Shown here piece after piece: positions 1 to 8,092 of a stretch of 47,181 nucleotides of DNA. Source of the stretch: Prochlorococcus sp. AG-363-P15 (GTDB lineage: Bacteria > Cyanobacteriota > Cyanobacteriia > PCC-6307 > Cyanobiaceae); the NCBI GenBank assembly GCA_003278175.1, contig QCGF01000004.1, positions 1 to 47,181 on the forward strand. Direction: 5' to 3'. The position numbers and the translations under genes are program-made. The notes beneath the pieces are model-generated. The model was not told where the DNA came from. It ran no database searches and was given only the letters and a program-made list of their open reading frames with translations. Every line of letters begins with the position of its first letter. The stretch's first letter is position 1.

Positions 1-252
1 TTTAGTAGTTACAGGAAATAAAAATCAAATTGCAGAATCCATACATCAATCTTCAATGAAATGACTAGATGAAGAAATATCTATATCACGGCTCCATTGA
101 CTAAGTCCAAGGTGGGTTGTCAGGAATTCTTCTTATAACTGCTTTAATAAGAAAAATTTTCTGTCTAAATAGTCTTTGATAACTTCATAGTCCACTATTT
201 CGCGAAATATTAACTAAAGTACGTAAAACATTTCTAACTAGAGAGAAAGTTT

Positions 253-462
253 TTGAGTACTTCCAAAAGGGATTCAGCTACACAAATAATAAGATACTTA
301 CGAGTTGAGCTCAGAGAGCTTGATCTAAGCCTTGCAGAAGATGGCCTACTTCCAGAACCTGGCCAAATACGTGCATTACTGGCTCAACTAGATGCCCTTC
401 AAGACCTTGTACAAGGAGTCAAAAAGAAGCCAACACCAAATACGCCAAGACGCTCCTTGTGA
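253..462 (+). CDS. Small conserved-looking hypothetical protein (69 aa)
   Basis: Function unknown. The product is soluble and charged, with a helical centre rich in Leu, Arg, Glu and Asp (residues 10-55) and a basic, Pro-rich tail ending in KKKP and TPRRSL. The segment LLPEPGQIRALLAQLDAL looks like two short amphipathic helices. The start is TTG at 253, preceded by a purine-rich AGAGAAAG; no in-frame ATG lies near it. It stands alone, with no gene close enough to form an operon. It is plausible as a real gene because of its balanced composition and ribosome-binding site. The alternative is a chance open frame. Confidence 0.5.
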   Translation: MSTSKRDSATQIIRYLRVELRELDLSLAEDGLLPEPGQIRALLAQLDALQDLVQGVKKKPTPNTPRRSL

Positions 463-951
463 CCTTCTCTTCTGATGATGAATTTATCCCAGTTGATTTA
501 GTTGGTCATTTAAGAAAAACCTTCATTCAAACAAAGTCCTGCAATACGCTTTGTATAAGCACCAAATACAAATTCCAGCTTGCAATTAATTTAGGATAAA
601 ATTGTTAATTTTTTTCCAAAAAAACGAGCAGAAAGCCCCAAGAAAATTTAAAAGCAGTATTTACTTCAATAGTGCCTTCAAAAATTTCTGACAAAATCGG
701 TGTAAAAATAGACCTCTAGATGATTCACCAAATCGCCTTGCAAATTTTGTGCACATTGATTGGCATAACAGTCTTATTGCGGGTATCAAGTAACTAAGAT
801 GACTCCAATTAACCTAATTCCAAGCATGCTGGTACAAATATCAATTCATTGATTTTAAAACTGGATTCTTGTTGCAATATAAAATATTTATCTTAATAAA
901 CATGCCATTAAGTTACTTTCTCTTTAGAAAAGGAAGATAGCAAACTACAAA
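463..951. other. Gene-poor spacer
   Basis: AT-rich stretch of 489 bases. I see no convincing gene. The only notable open frame is a 25-codon hydrophobic peptide at 720-797, too short to call. No clear hairpin terminator follows the gene that ends at 462. Confidence 0.5.
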
Positions 952-1107
952 ATGTCATCGATACTAAAATTCTGCCAGCACCCTATTGAAGGTTGTGCGT
1001 ATCTTGTCTATATAGGATTATTTATTCGTTGGAAATACCCACGACATTGGAACAAATTCTTAGAAACCATTTCAGCACCATCAAAAAGCAATAGACTGCT
1101 CGAATAA
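952..1107 (+). CDS. Possible small protein (51 aa), function unknown
   Basis: ATG-started frame below usual gene-calling length. The product has a short hydrophobic stretch (residues 16-25, CAYLVYIGLF) followed by a basic aromatic segment (IRWKYPRHW), giving a possible membrane-edge helix. A purine stretch AGGAAG lies about 17 bases upstream. It points toward the minus-strand small gene at 1240-1413, and an 11-bp hairpin at 1186-1210 lies exactly between the two convergent stops. That placement is the main support for both genes. A chance open frame cannot be excluded. Confidence 0.45.
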   Translation: MSSILKFCQHPIEGCAYLVYIGLFIRWKYPRHWNKFLETISAPSKSNRLLE

Positions 1108-1185
1108 ATCAGTTCTTATCGTTAGAGATAGAATCCGCCCAAAGGAATCAAATTAAATAATCTCCACTCAGAACATAACCAAATT

Positions 1186-1210
1186 TTAGTTGCAACTAAG
1201 TTGCAACTAA
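1186..1210. terminator. Hairpin between convergent small genes
   Basis: TTAGTTGCAAC at 1186-1196 pairs perfectly with GTTGCAACTAA at 1200-1210 around a 3-base loop. It can equally be read as two tandem copies of the 11-mer AGTTGCAACTA (1188-1198 and 1199-1209). It lies between the stops of the genes at 952-1107 (+) and 1240-1413 (-) and probably acts as a bidirectional terminator, although the flanking T runs are short. Confidence 0.55.
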
Positions 1211-1239
1211 TTTACAAATAAATTCAGAAGGTTATGGAG

Positions 1240-1413
1240 CTAGATTCGGCAGCCGAGATTAATCAGGCCACCATCCAAAAGCCTTCCTAATCTTATTGCT
1301 GCAGCCTCTTCAGTTCTGGAGAAGTCACGCTGATTCTTTGCGACCCAGTCCATCTCTTCTGAGGTAATAACCCCAGTAGATAGTGATTCGAGGAAAAGTG
1401 CTCCTAGATTCAT
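1240..1413 (-). CDS. Small conserved picocyanobacterial-type protein (57 aa)
   Basis: ATG-started 57-residue protein missed by length cutoffs. It is soluble and mainly helical, with the motif TSEEMDWV near residues 17-24, a central RTEEAAAIRLGRLLD helix, and the C-terminus GLINLGCRI. This style (short acidic helices ending in an INLGCR tail) is one I associate with picocyanobacterial conserved hypotheticals, but no function is known. CTCTCTCCGGA precedes the start. The 5' leader contains an inverted repeat (1445-1451 with 1479-1485), and a strong hairpin lies 30 bases past the stop. Confidence 0.75.
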   Translation of the reverse strand: MNLGALFLESLSTGVITSEEMDWVAKNQRDFSRTEEAAAIRLGRLLDGGLINLGCRI

Positions 1414-1750
1414 AATTTCCGGAGAGAGAAGGGTTAAATAAAGTGATCAGCGGATTTCTAGATGAATGTCTAAATTAAGCTGATCTTTCGAGAAAGATTA
1501 GCGAAGCTAAAAGGAATAACTACATGTCGTAACACTAGATACAGATTTCACGTTACCAAATGTCAAAAAAGGACACCATATACAGCGAGTAAGTAATAAT
1601 TCCTAGTTTTTTTTAGGCAAATTCTGAATTATTTCCTTCAATTTACTTTGCAAAACTCATAGGCATTTAAAGGTCTTTTGATTGGAAAAGTAGTTTGGAA
1701 AAAATCTTAAGTTTTCAAGTCGCATGTTCTTTCCCGTAAGCAATAGCAAT
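1414..1750. other. Spacer with inverted repeats upstream of the 57-aa gene
   Basis: 337 bases with no gene seen. GATCAGC at 1445-1451 is complementary to GCTGATC at 1479-1485, forming a stem-loop in the probable 5' leader of the gene at 1240-1413. ATCTTTC at 1483-1489 pairs with GAAAGAT at 1492-1498. Either could be a leader structure or a promoter-proximal regulator site. A T8 tract occurs near 1608-1615. Confidence 0.4.
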
Positions 1751-1948
1751 TCAATCCTCATCTTGGCCTTTCTTATTGTTGAATAAATTTTCCAGCTGGC
1801 CATAAGCCGCAGCCAATAAAGACAAGGCAAGCAGAGCACCTATTGAAACAAGGGCAATTGAAAGTGCACTTACCCCTGCATCATTAGGACCATAATTAAT
1901 CGCTGGATCAAAACTGTACATTTGAGCTTGTAAGAAAGAAAAGTTCAT
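1751..1948 (-). CDS. Small single-helix membrane protein (65 aa)
   Basis: Function unknown. The start is ATG, preceded by TAAGG about 3 bases upstream. Residues 26-48 form one strongly hydrophobic helix (VSALSIALVSIGALLALSLL), followed by a soluble tail QLENLFNNKKGQDED. The charge distribution suggests an N-out, C-in single-pass protein. Such small thylakoid-type proteins are frequent in cyanobacteria, but the sequence matches no photosystem subunit that I recognise. It stands alone on the minus strand. Confidence 0.65.
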   Translation of the reverse strand: MNFSFLQAQMYSFDPAINYGPNDAGVSALSIALVSIGALLALSLLAAAYGQLENLFNNKKGQDED

Positions 1949-2143
1949 GCCTTAGAAATTTTTAGAGCTAATCGGCTCTTCTGGATTATTAATGCAAATA
2001 ATCTAAACTGCGACTTCAAACTCTAAAAAGAGTGTTTCTACACATATGTTTTTATTGCTTGAATCCAGTTGGAATCTTTACTTCAAAAAACCAATCAAAA
2101 AGTATCTGCATAAAAATCATTCAAGGCAACTCAACGGATGAGT

Positions 2144-2335
2144 TCAAGATTCATAATTTAAACAAGCAATCTGGTTGGGTTTATCAGAGCATTCCCTGTC
2201 CCAGTAATCTGCGTTTTCTTTAAGAACTAACTTTTGAACCTTAGGAGATGCAAGAGCTATCGGCGACAAACCAATACTTTCCCCGTAGTGTGAACTAGCC
2301 CCTTCAAGCATTGCGCTGAAAAGAAGTCTTAGCAT
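2144..2335 (-). CDS. Small hypothetical protein (63 aa)
   Basis: ATG-started frame; a second in-frame Met at residue 9 is an equally good start. The N-terminal half is moderately hydrophobic. The C-terminal half is acidic and Cys-containing: ENADYWDRECSDKPNQIACL, then NYES. That pattern (YWDREC, an N/P-rich spacer, then a second Cys) resembles tails of short picocyanobacterial hypothetical proteins. No operon partner. An opposing frame covers part of it, but its protein looks random. Confidence 0.5.
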   Translation of the reverse strand: MLRLLFSAMLEGASSHYGESIGLSPIALASPKVQKLVLKENADYWDRECSDKPNQIACLNYES

Positions 2336-2731
2336 TTGACTGCAAAATCTACCTATAGCAATAAAACAGCATCCTTATAAAAATGGCGATAAGCCTGATT
2401 ACTTAATTAAAGCAGTTCAAAAGCATTTACATTTCCCAATCAGGGGAGTCATGATTGCTCGGGAAGGAATTTTTCAAGGAAAAGCCAAGTATTAATAACC
2501 TTTACGTAGTCTACTTAAAGAGAATGACCTCGGTCATCTGAAAATTTTGGCGTCACTCTCCAAACCAAGTGCTTAAGAAAGCAAGCCCCAACTCTGATTT
2601 CAGAAAGGCTTATGCAAAGACAAAATCAAATCTGCTCTAACTCTTTAGAATATAAGTACTCAAAGGGACTTGTTTGTTCAGTTTTAAATAGTTAAAACCA
2701 CAAGTAGTTGTAGTCGGACTAGAAAACAAAT

Positions 2732-3295
2732 ATGGATAACGACGATTTTTCCGAATCATCAGAGGAAAAGCAACCAACTTCAAATGGCCTCCGAGAAATA
2801 TTGGAGGCACTTCGTACTATCTTTGTGGCAGCCATAGCCCTTGTGATTAGCATTGGACAATGGGTTTCAAAGAAATTTACTACTTGGCAAATCAAAAGCG
2901 AAGAACAATCCAAGATCCTTGATAGGCAAAGGGCTGATGAACAAGAAAAAATAGCAAGAGCACTTAGAGAAGAACAAAAGATCATCCGAGAAGAAAAACG
3001 TTTGGCGGATGAAAAAGCAAAAATAGCCGAAGAACAAAGAGCTGAAGAACGTGCAGTTCGTGAAGAAGAACGCAAAACGAAAGAACGAAGATTTAGTCCA
3101 AAGAAACTCCTTTATCCAAGCTTGTCAGCAGTTAGCACTTTCGCATTAATTGTTGGAGTTACAAGGCTCGGCCCAATAGCAGAGTGGACAAGAAGCCAAA
3201 ACGAATGCATTCAACAAAATTCTCTTATTGATGGAGAAATTGGTAAGACAAACCTAGTAAACAAGGTCATGCGCTGTAATGGTGGACATGACTAG
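2732..3295 (+). CDS. Membrane protein with long charged coiled coil (187 aa)
   Basis: Function unknown. An acidic N-terminus (residues 1-20) is followed by a first hydrophobic helix (about 28-46). Residues 53-125 form a long, highly charged helix rich in Glu, Arg and Lys with repeated EEQ and REE units, predicted as a coiled coil. A second hydrophobic helix follows (about 131-150), then a short Cys-containing tail. The layout, two membrane helices linked by a coiled coil, suggests a membrane-anchored scaffold or tether. ATG start. The Lys/Glu/Arg-rich repeats produce a meaningless Ser-rich frame on the other strand. Confidence 0.65.
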   Translation: MDNDDFSESSEEKQPTSNGLREILEALRTIFVAAIALVISIGQWVSKKFTTWQIKSEEQSKILDRQRADEQEKIARALREEQKIIREEKRLADEKAKIAEEQRAEERAVREEERKTKERRFSPKKLLYPSLSAVSTFALIVGVTRLGPIAEWTRSQNECIQQNSLIDGEIGKTNLVNKVMRCNGGHD

Positions 3296-3399
3296 CATTT
3301 TTCTAAGCCAATAATCCAAGAGAAATTTCAAAAACCTCCTAGGCACTCGTTTCAATTAAAAGAGGTTTCAAAAATTCACTACCACAACTAATAAATCAA

Positions 3400-3422
3400 A
3401 CTGCCCTAATTTATTGGGCAGT
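3400..3422. terminator. Hairpin terminator between convergent genes
   Basis: ACTGCCC (3400-3406) pairs with GGGCAGT (3416-3422) around a 9-base loop. On the minus strand it begins 6 bases past the stop of the small gene at 3429-3557 and is followed by TTTGATTTATT. It also closes off the plus-strand gene ending at 3295. Confidence 0.7.
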
Positions 3423-3428
3423 CATGCT

Positions 3429-3557
3429 CTACAACTCCTTGGAACTATTAATTTTCTCCTGCTCATCTGAGTCAATCACCTGTACTTCGAATTTCACTAG
3501 AAAGCCTATAAGTATTAGAACGAGTCCAACAACAGGCCATGAAGGAGAGACAGCCAA
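3429..3557 (-). CDS. Tiny single-pass membrane protein (42 aa)
   Basis: Short frame with a probable TTG start. The product begins LAVSPSWPVV, has a hydrophobic helix (VVGLVLILIGFLV, residues 9-21) and ends with an acidic and polar tail (VIDSDEQEKINSSKEL). A perfect hairpin terminator follows the stop directly, which makes a real gene more likely. Size and topology match low-molecular-weight thylakoid proteins, but the sequence does not match PsbH, PsbI, PsbM, PsbX, PetM or similar subunits as I know them. The non-ATG start is the main doubt. Confidence 0.45.
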   Translation of the reverse strand: MAVSPSWPVVGLVLILIGFLVKFEVQVIDSDEQEKINSSKEL

Positions 3558-4003
3558 ATTTTTTCTCCCGAACCTTTAACAAGCCTAAGCTTTAGAGCTT
3601 ACATGTAGTGAAAAAAGCTGGTGCATCGAACATGATCCAAAGGTTATCCACACTTGAGCAATATTTTGATGCCTTCTCAAAAGGACATCCCTCACAGCAA
3701 AGGCAATCGCAGAAACAAAATCATAAGAAGCATTCCTAAAGATCATTGCAGACAACAATCAATGCTTTTTGGTCCATCAAAGGAAGCTATTTGACGGATT
3801 AAAAAGATTTCTCATGCTTCATAAGACTTCACGGACTAATCAATCATCGAAAACTGCTTTGCACCAAAAAGCAGGGGAATCAAAATCAACCTAATTTGGT
3901 CCTTTATATAAGCTGGCAGGCTAAAGGTCTCAAATTCAACGGGCTTATGTATATTCAATCTCTAACCCAGGTTTAAAGGGTTTAGAAACTGCACTGAAAT
4001 TCA
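3558..4003. other. Spacer upstream of psbN
   Basis: 446 bases with no gene that I can support on either strand. In particular psbH, often found next to psbN, is not present. It contains one perfect 9-base DnaA-box match, TTATCCACA, at 3644-3652; a single copy is not evidence for an origin. The psbN promoter presumably lies in the last 150 bases. Confidence 0.4.
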
Positions 4004-4144
4004 ATGGAAACCTCCTCACCTGCTTTCTCCTTAGTGATTGCAATCTTAATTGGCGTATTAAGCATAACAAGTATTGCTGTTTATTTGTCTTTTGGTCCGC
4101 CCTCCAAGAAACTTATAGACCCTTGGGAGGCAGATGATGACTAA
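4004..4144 (+). CDS. psbN: Photosystem II assembly protein PsbN (46 aa)
   Basis: PsbN is a single-pass thylakoid protein needed for assembly or repair of photosystem II rather than being a stable subunit. The 46-residue product begins METSSPAF, has one membrane helix (residues 8-30), and carries the diagnostic motif FGPPSKKLIDPWE (residues 30-42) followed by an acidic end, as PsbN proteins do. The ATG start sits in TTCAATGG. The gene is usually found beside psbH on the opposite strand; no psbH is seen here. Recognition rests on the FGPPSK..DP motif, length and topology. Confidence 0.85.
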   Translation: METSSPAFSLVIAILIGVLSITSIAVYLSFGPPSKKLIDPWEADDD

Positions 4145-4205
4145 GGTGTAGTTAAAAAATAGTTCCTGTAATCGATTAAAATTACTCCAAATTTATTTTA
4201 AGGAC

Positions 4206-4409
4206 TTGGTCAAAAGCGACAATCATCAAGAAGAAGAATCGAACCATTCTAAATATTTAACGCCCAATATTTTAAGACGAAAAATCTTTTTAGGCAAATT
4301 CCACCTATTAATAAATTTACAGGACAACACTGCCTGGAGACATCCGGCAATTAATCACTCTAAGAATTCCCTGAAAAAAGAGAAATGGTCAAGAGTCAAC
4401 GATACTTAA
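4206..4409 (+). CDS. Doubtful small open frame (67 aa)
   Basis: TTG-started frame 61 bases after psbN. The product is basic and polar, with a weakly hydrophobic middle (FLGKFHLLINL). There is no family resemblance, a poor start and no clear ribosome-binding site. It is listed because it does not lie opposite a better gene; it may be chance. Confidence 0.2.
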   Translation: MVKSDNHQEEESNHSKYLTPNILRRKIFLGKFHLLINLQDNTAWRHPAINHSKNSLKKEKWSRVNDT

Positions 4410-4476
4410 TTGAGGCATAAAATAAGCTCCAATTGGATTTTTAAAGCCTAAAACTATTTATTCTTGACAATAAAAT

Positions 4477-4501
4477 AAGGGCAAAGCATAACTCTGCCCT
4501 T
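4477..4501 (-). terminator. Hairpin terminator after the 60-aa membrane protein
   Basis: AAGGGCA (4477-4483) pairs with TGCCCTT (4495-4501). On the minus strand it lies 25 bases past the stop of the gene at 4527-4709 and is followed by ATTTTATT, a classic intrinsic terminator layout. Confidence 0.7.
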
Positions 4502-4526
4502 GCAAAATAAACTCCAAAACTAACTA

Positions 4527-4709
4527 TTAGGCGTCTTTGACGACATAATAGTCTTTGGCATAGAAACTGGTATAACCACTTTGTGCCCTCCATCGGAAAA
4601 GAACGATGTGGAATGGGATTACAAACAAAGCATGGAAAAACGTCAGGAGCAAAAAGTCCATAGGGACACCTGGTTGTCCATAAATGGCAAACAGAGGGGT
4701 TAGAGACAT
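4527..4709 (-). CDS. Small membrane protein (60 aa), unknown function
   Basis: ATG start chosen at 4709, giving MSLTPLFAIYGQPG; a TTG start six codons upstream is possible. One membrane helix covers residues 17-36 (MDFLLLTFFHALFVIPFHIV). It is followed by the aromatic-rich, basic-to-acidic tail LFRWRAQSGYTSFYAKDYY. The tail is unusually rich in Tyr. An intrinsic terminator follows at 4477-4501, supporting expression as its own unit. No known photosynthetic subunit matches. Confidence 0.65.
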   Translation of the reverse strand: MSLTPLFAIYGQPGVPMDFLLLTFFHALFVIPFHIVLFRWRAQSGYTSFYAKDYYVVKDA

Positions 4710-4831
4710 TGCTTTGAAGAGAGACAACCTGTACTTATTAGAGCTTGAACCATAAACCCCTCAACAAGGAAATAATCACTAAAAAATTAACGGCTTTTTA
4801 AATCTTCCAAAAAAGAAAGGCAATGAGCTCC

Positions 4832-5605
4832 TCAGGAAACACTACGCATTAGAAGCGATACACCCATCAAAAGAGCAAGAACCTCAAAAGCTCGCTTAAC
4901 AAATCGACTCCCTCTCGAAAGAGAAAGTTGAGCGCCGCTATAGCCTCCAAAAAACGAACCTGCGATCAACATAGGCAACCAACTCCATTTGATTTCGCCA
5001 TTAATCCCAAGAACAAGAGCACCAGTTCCGTTCCAAAACAACCCAACCAAAATGAGGGTATAACCTACTGATTGTGCGTAAGAGAGTCCAAACCACCTCA
5101 CAAGCCACAATGTCACAAACAAGCCTGTACCTGAAGATAATGATCCATTTAAAACACCAATAAGAAACAAGATCAGGCCGCCAACAAACAATCTCATTCG
5201 GCTCATATTGCACAATTGAGACGAGACACCAAGTTGAGGACTTTTAATAGAGTAAATACCTAATGCAAAGGTGAAGCAACCAAGCGCAAGTGTTCCAATT
5301 TCAGAAGGAACAGTTAATGCAACACTGGCCCCAATCCAAACGCCTGGCAAACCAAAAGCAAGGATAAATGTTACTAAATTAGTTTCTAGTTTTTTTTCTT
5401 GTAAATAGCGAAGTCCAGCACCCATACCTAATGCAACACTAGCCAATTTATGTGTAGCCAAGGCCATTGAGAAAGGAAGCCCCAGAAGAATCAACGCGGG
5501 TAGTTGCACAAGACCAGCTCCACCCCCTGCACAAGCAGAAAGCAAGTTTGAGAAGAAAGAGACCAGCCCAAGGACTAGTTGCATAAAAAGATCTTCTAGA
5601 TTCAT
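4832..5605 (-). CDS. TauE/SafE (TSUP) family permease
   Basis: Inner-membrane transporter of the TSUP family, whose members move sulfite, sulfoacetate or related small anions; the substrate here is unknown. The 257-residue protein has about eight hydrophobic segments and the family's N-terminal half-repeat (SNLLSACAGGGAGLVQLPAL, residues 18-37, then LPFSMALATHKLASVALGMG). A second repeat begins near FVGGLILFLIGVLNGSLSSGTG. Length is normal for the family. ATG start. It is monocistronic, with a 284-base spacer upstream in which I see no gene. Confidence 0.85.
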   Translation of the reverse strand: MNLEDLFMQLVLGLVSFFSNLLSACAGGGAGLVQLPALILLGLPFSMALATHKLASVALGMGAGLRYLQEKKLETNLVTFILAFGLPGVWIGASVALTVPSEIGTLALGCFTFALGIYSIKSPQLGVSSQLCNMSRMRLFVGGLILFLIGVLNGSLSSGTGLFVTLWLVRWFGLSYAQSVGYTLILVGLFWNGTGALVLGINGEIKWSWLPMLIAGSFFGGYSGAQLSLSRGSRFVKRAFEVLALLMGVSLLMRSVS

Positions 5606-5889
5606 TCCAAGAGCTAAACCCTTCGCCTTGTGTTCTTACCTATAAGGGAATCTTATTAAATTCGAACTCTAAAACCGATCACAACAAATAACTAATTTAA
5701 TAATTCTAAACTAGCCAATTATGATCCCAGACCCCTTAATAGAAAAATAATTTAGAGAATGCACCTTCACTACAAATGTCAAGAAAGTGTGGCCAGAAAG
5801 AAATTCATCCGATAGATAGTGGTTGGCACCTCGAAATCACATAGAACAACTAGATATAAAATCTATAAAAAGAGAAGCTTGCGAATAAT

Positions 5890-6168
5890 CTAAGGGCTTG
5901 ATTTATTTTTTCTCTTTCTTAAATCCTGATATTCCTTCCTTATCTTAAATAAAAGAGCTCTTTTCCTTTCAACATTTATTTTCTTTTGTTCATAATCATG
6001 TAAGTTCCTTTCTTCTCGAGACATTTGCATCCAAGAATCTATATCACGCTGTTTTTTTATTTTTTTAATGTTTTTAATTCTTCTGAAGGCAAGTTTTTTG
6101 AAAGGGTAGCTTAAAAAAATTCCTATTGCGGCCACAAGAAGAACGAAACAAAGTAGTAAAATATTCAT
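5890..6168 (-). CDS. Membrane-anchored basic helical protein (92 aa)
   Basis: Function unknown. An N-terminal membrane helix (residues 2-22) is followed by a very basic region (KKLAFRRIKNIKKIKKQRD) and a charged helical remainder with MSREERN and KRKNKSS. This resembles a small anchored coiled coil that could contact nucleic acid or anionic lipid. ATG start. A weaker frame ends 12 bases upstream at 6181, so the two might be co-transcribed. Confidence 0.5.
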   Translation of the reverse strand: MNILLLCFVLLVAAIGIFLSYPFKKLAFRRIKNIKKIKKQRDIDSWMQMSREERNLHDYEQKKINVERKRALLFKIRKEYQDLRKRKNKSSP

Positions 6169-6180
6169 TGGTATTTAGCT

Positions 6181-6396
6181 CTATTTATCTTGATTAAAAG
6201 TGTATTCAAAAGTCTTAATACCACTTCCTTCAGGGGCCATAAGCAAATTAACTCTATTCAGACAAACTGAATTCAATTCCCTATAAAGGAAAGTTCTTAA
6301 TGCACTAATGGAGCATGTAATCTTTGAAATTACTAACAAGAGAGAAAAGTATCTCCGGAAATTAAAAAGGGGTATGAATTGTGAAAAAAATTTCAT
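6181..6396 (-). CDS. Doubtful small protein (71 aa) upstream of the basic membrane protein
   Basis: ATG-started frame whose stop lies 12 bases before the next minus-strand start. An N-terminal basic and hydrophobic stretch (FRRYFSLLLVISKITCSISAL) could be a signal peptide or membrane helix. The C-terminal part NLLMAPEGSGIKTFEYTFNQ looks protein-like. An opposing frame of similar length covers half of it. Its spacing to the downstream gene is the main reason to list it. Confidence 0.3.
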   Translation of the reverse strand: MKFFSQFIPLFNFRRYFSLLLVISKITCSISALRTFLYRELNSVCLNRVNLLMAPEGSGIKTFEYTFNQDK

Positions 6397-6640
6397 AGAT
6401 TTTAAAACCTTTCAGAGCAAAAGCTATATATGCACATTACCAAGTCGCCAGCAGATACCGAATAAAGTTACTCGACTAAAGAATCGAGCTCAATAGTCAA
6501 GATCCAACTTCTGATTAAGTTAAGGCTAAGTGGTCGTTAAGTTTGGTCACCAAATATAGTTCTAATAACACATTATTATATGAAACAATTAAGGGCTAAG
6601 TTTCACTATATAACCAAAGAAGATTTCTATACAAATCATG

Positions 6641-8065
6641 TTAGTCGACGCCTTCTCCCAGTCGCCACATCAACAAACCTGCCTCTGCAATCTCAACCGG
6701 ATCAACTACTGACCGGGTGTCGAAAACCCAAGCTGGAGCACGCATAATCTCAGCTAACTCTTGCCAATTCAATTTTCGATATTGATCCCATTCAGTAAGT
6801 ATCAAGACTGCGTCTGCTCCCTGCACAGCATCCCTAACCGTTGGTGAGAACTGCCAAGTTCCTTCTCCGTTCAAGCCTGCAGAAGAGTTGCTAGGTGACT
6901 TATGGAGATCTCGAGCTATTTGAAGTGGATCTACTTTAGGGTCGTGTATTGCCAGTTGAGCACCTTCCTCAAGCAAGTCCAATGAGATACTTATTGCTGG
7001 TGATTCACGCGTATCATTTGTGTCAGCCTTAAAAGCAAATCCAAGAATCGCCAATCGTTTACCAGTAACAGTGCCAAACAATCTCTGGACCAAGAGACCA
7101 GCTATTCGATTTTGCTGCCAATTATTTAGTTCAATAACCTGCTCCCAATAAGCAGCCACTTCTGGCAAGGAAAAATGACGACATAGATAGACCAAATTAA
7201 GAATATCTTTTTTGAAACAACTTCCGCCAAAGCCTGGTCCGGCAGACAAAAATTTAGATCCAATCCGACTATCAGTTCCTATAGCTAAAGCCACTTCTCG
7301 TACGTCCGCACCAGTGGATTCACAAAGGGCAGCAACAGAGTTGATCGAACTAATTCTTTGAGCCAAAAAGGCATTTGCAATAAGCTTTGAAAGCTCACTA
7401 CTCCACAAATTTGTTCTAAGAATCTTTTCGGTAGGGACCCAATAGCTATAAATAGTTGACAAGGCATCTACAGCAACCTCATCATCTCCTCCTATAAGAA
7501 CACGATCAGGCTGTTCAAGATCTCTTATAGCGGTACCTTCAGCAAGAAACTCAGGATTTGAAAGCACAGAAAAGGTTGGCAGAGCTTCATTTTCCCCAGG
7601 CTGACATTGGGGAGTATCGAGTATGGCCTTAATTACGGCTGCCGTACGCACAGGCAAAGTACTCTTTTCGATTACAACAGTATGGCCTTGGGCGTATTGA
7701 GCAACCTGTCTTGCACATGCCTCTACCCAACGCAAATCACTAGCTTGACCCGCTCCAATCCCTTTGTTTTTAGTTGGAGTATTAACTGAAATAAAGACCA
7801 TATCAGCAGACGCAATAGCCTCATTTACCGAGGTTGAGAAAAAAAGATTTCTACCTCTTGCCCTAGAAATAACTGCCTCCAAGCCCGGCTCATAAATAGG
7901 GAGTTGATTAAGGTCTGGATTATTCCAGGCTTCTATCCGAGAATCATTTAGATCAACGACAGTAACAGTAATATGAGGACATCGATCTGCAATAACAGCC
8001 ATCGTTGGTCCACCGACATAGCCAGCGCCTATACAACAAATTGAGTGCACGGAATAAATCGTCAT
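6641..8065 (-). CDS. ugd: UDP-glucose 6-dehydrogenase
   Basis: Oxidises UDP-glucose twice with NAD+ to give UDP-glucuronate, a precursor for envelope polysaccharide and glycolipid. The 474-residue length fits the longer, animal-type class. The N-terminal Rossmann motif GAGYVGGPTMA lies near residue 13 and NTPTK of the cofactor site near 95. The catalytic Cys lies in GFGGSCFKKD (around residue 280), and the C-terminal UDP-binding domain has FAFKADTNDTRESP. ATG start. It lies 27 bases downstream of hisS on the same strand. It could feed sugar donors to the glycosyltransferases further on, but that link is inference. Confidence 0.93.
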   Translation of the reverse strand: MTIYSVHSICCIGAGYVGGPTMAVIADRCPHITVTVVDLNDSRIEAWNNPDLNQLPIYEPGLEAVISRARGRNLFFSTSVNEAIASADMVFISVNTPTKNKGIGAGQASDLRWVEACARQVAQYAQGHTVVIEKSTLPVRTAAVIKAILDTPQCQPGENEALPTFSVLSNPEFLAEGTAIRDLEQPDRVLIGGDDEVAVDALSTIYSYWVPTEKILRTNLWSSELSKLIANAFLAQRISSINSVAALCESTGADVREVALAIGTDSRIGSKFLSAGPGFGGSCFKKDILNLVYLCRHFSLPEVAAYWEQVIELNNWQQNRIAGLLVQRLFGTVTGKRLAILGFAFKADTNDTRESPAISISLDLLEEGAQLAIHDPKVDPLQIARDLHKSPSNSSAGLNGEGTWQFSPTVRDAVQGADAVLILTEWDQYRKLNWQELAEIMRAPAWVFDTRSVVDPVEIAEAGLLMWRLGEGVD

Positions 8066-8092
8066 CGCTACAAATGAGTCAAGAGAATTGAA

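Noticed and set aside
720-797. 25-codon hydrophobic plus-strand frame
   Set aside because: Could be a membrane microprotein, but it matches no known small photosystem subunit and has no terminator or conserved feature.
2719-3075. Ser-rich 118-codon frame on the minus strand
   Set aside because: It is the mirror of the Glu/Arg/Lys-rich coiled coil gene on the plus strand; Ser and Cys runs are the usual artefact.
3644-3652. Perfect DnaA-box sequence TTATCCACA upstream of psbN
   Set aside because: A single copy, no cluster, no AT-rich unwinding region beside it and far from dnaA; one 9-base match is expected by chance at this scale.
6308-6496. 62-codon plus-strand frame
   Set aside because: Basic, low-information composition and overlap with the minus-strand frame at 6181-6396; no start signal.
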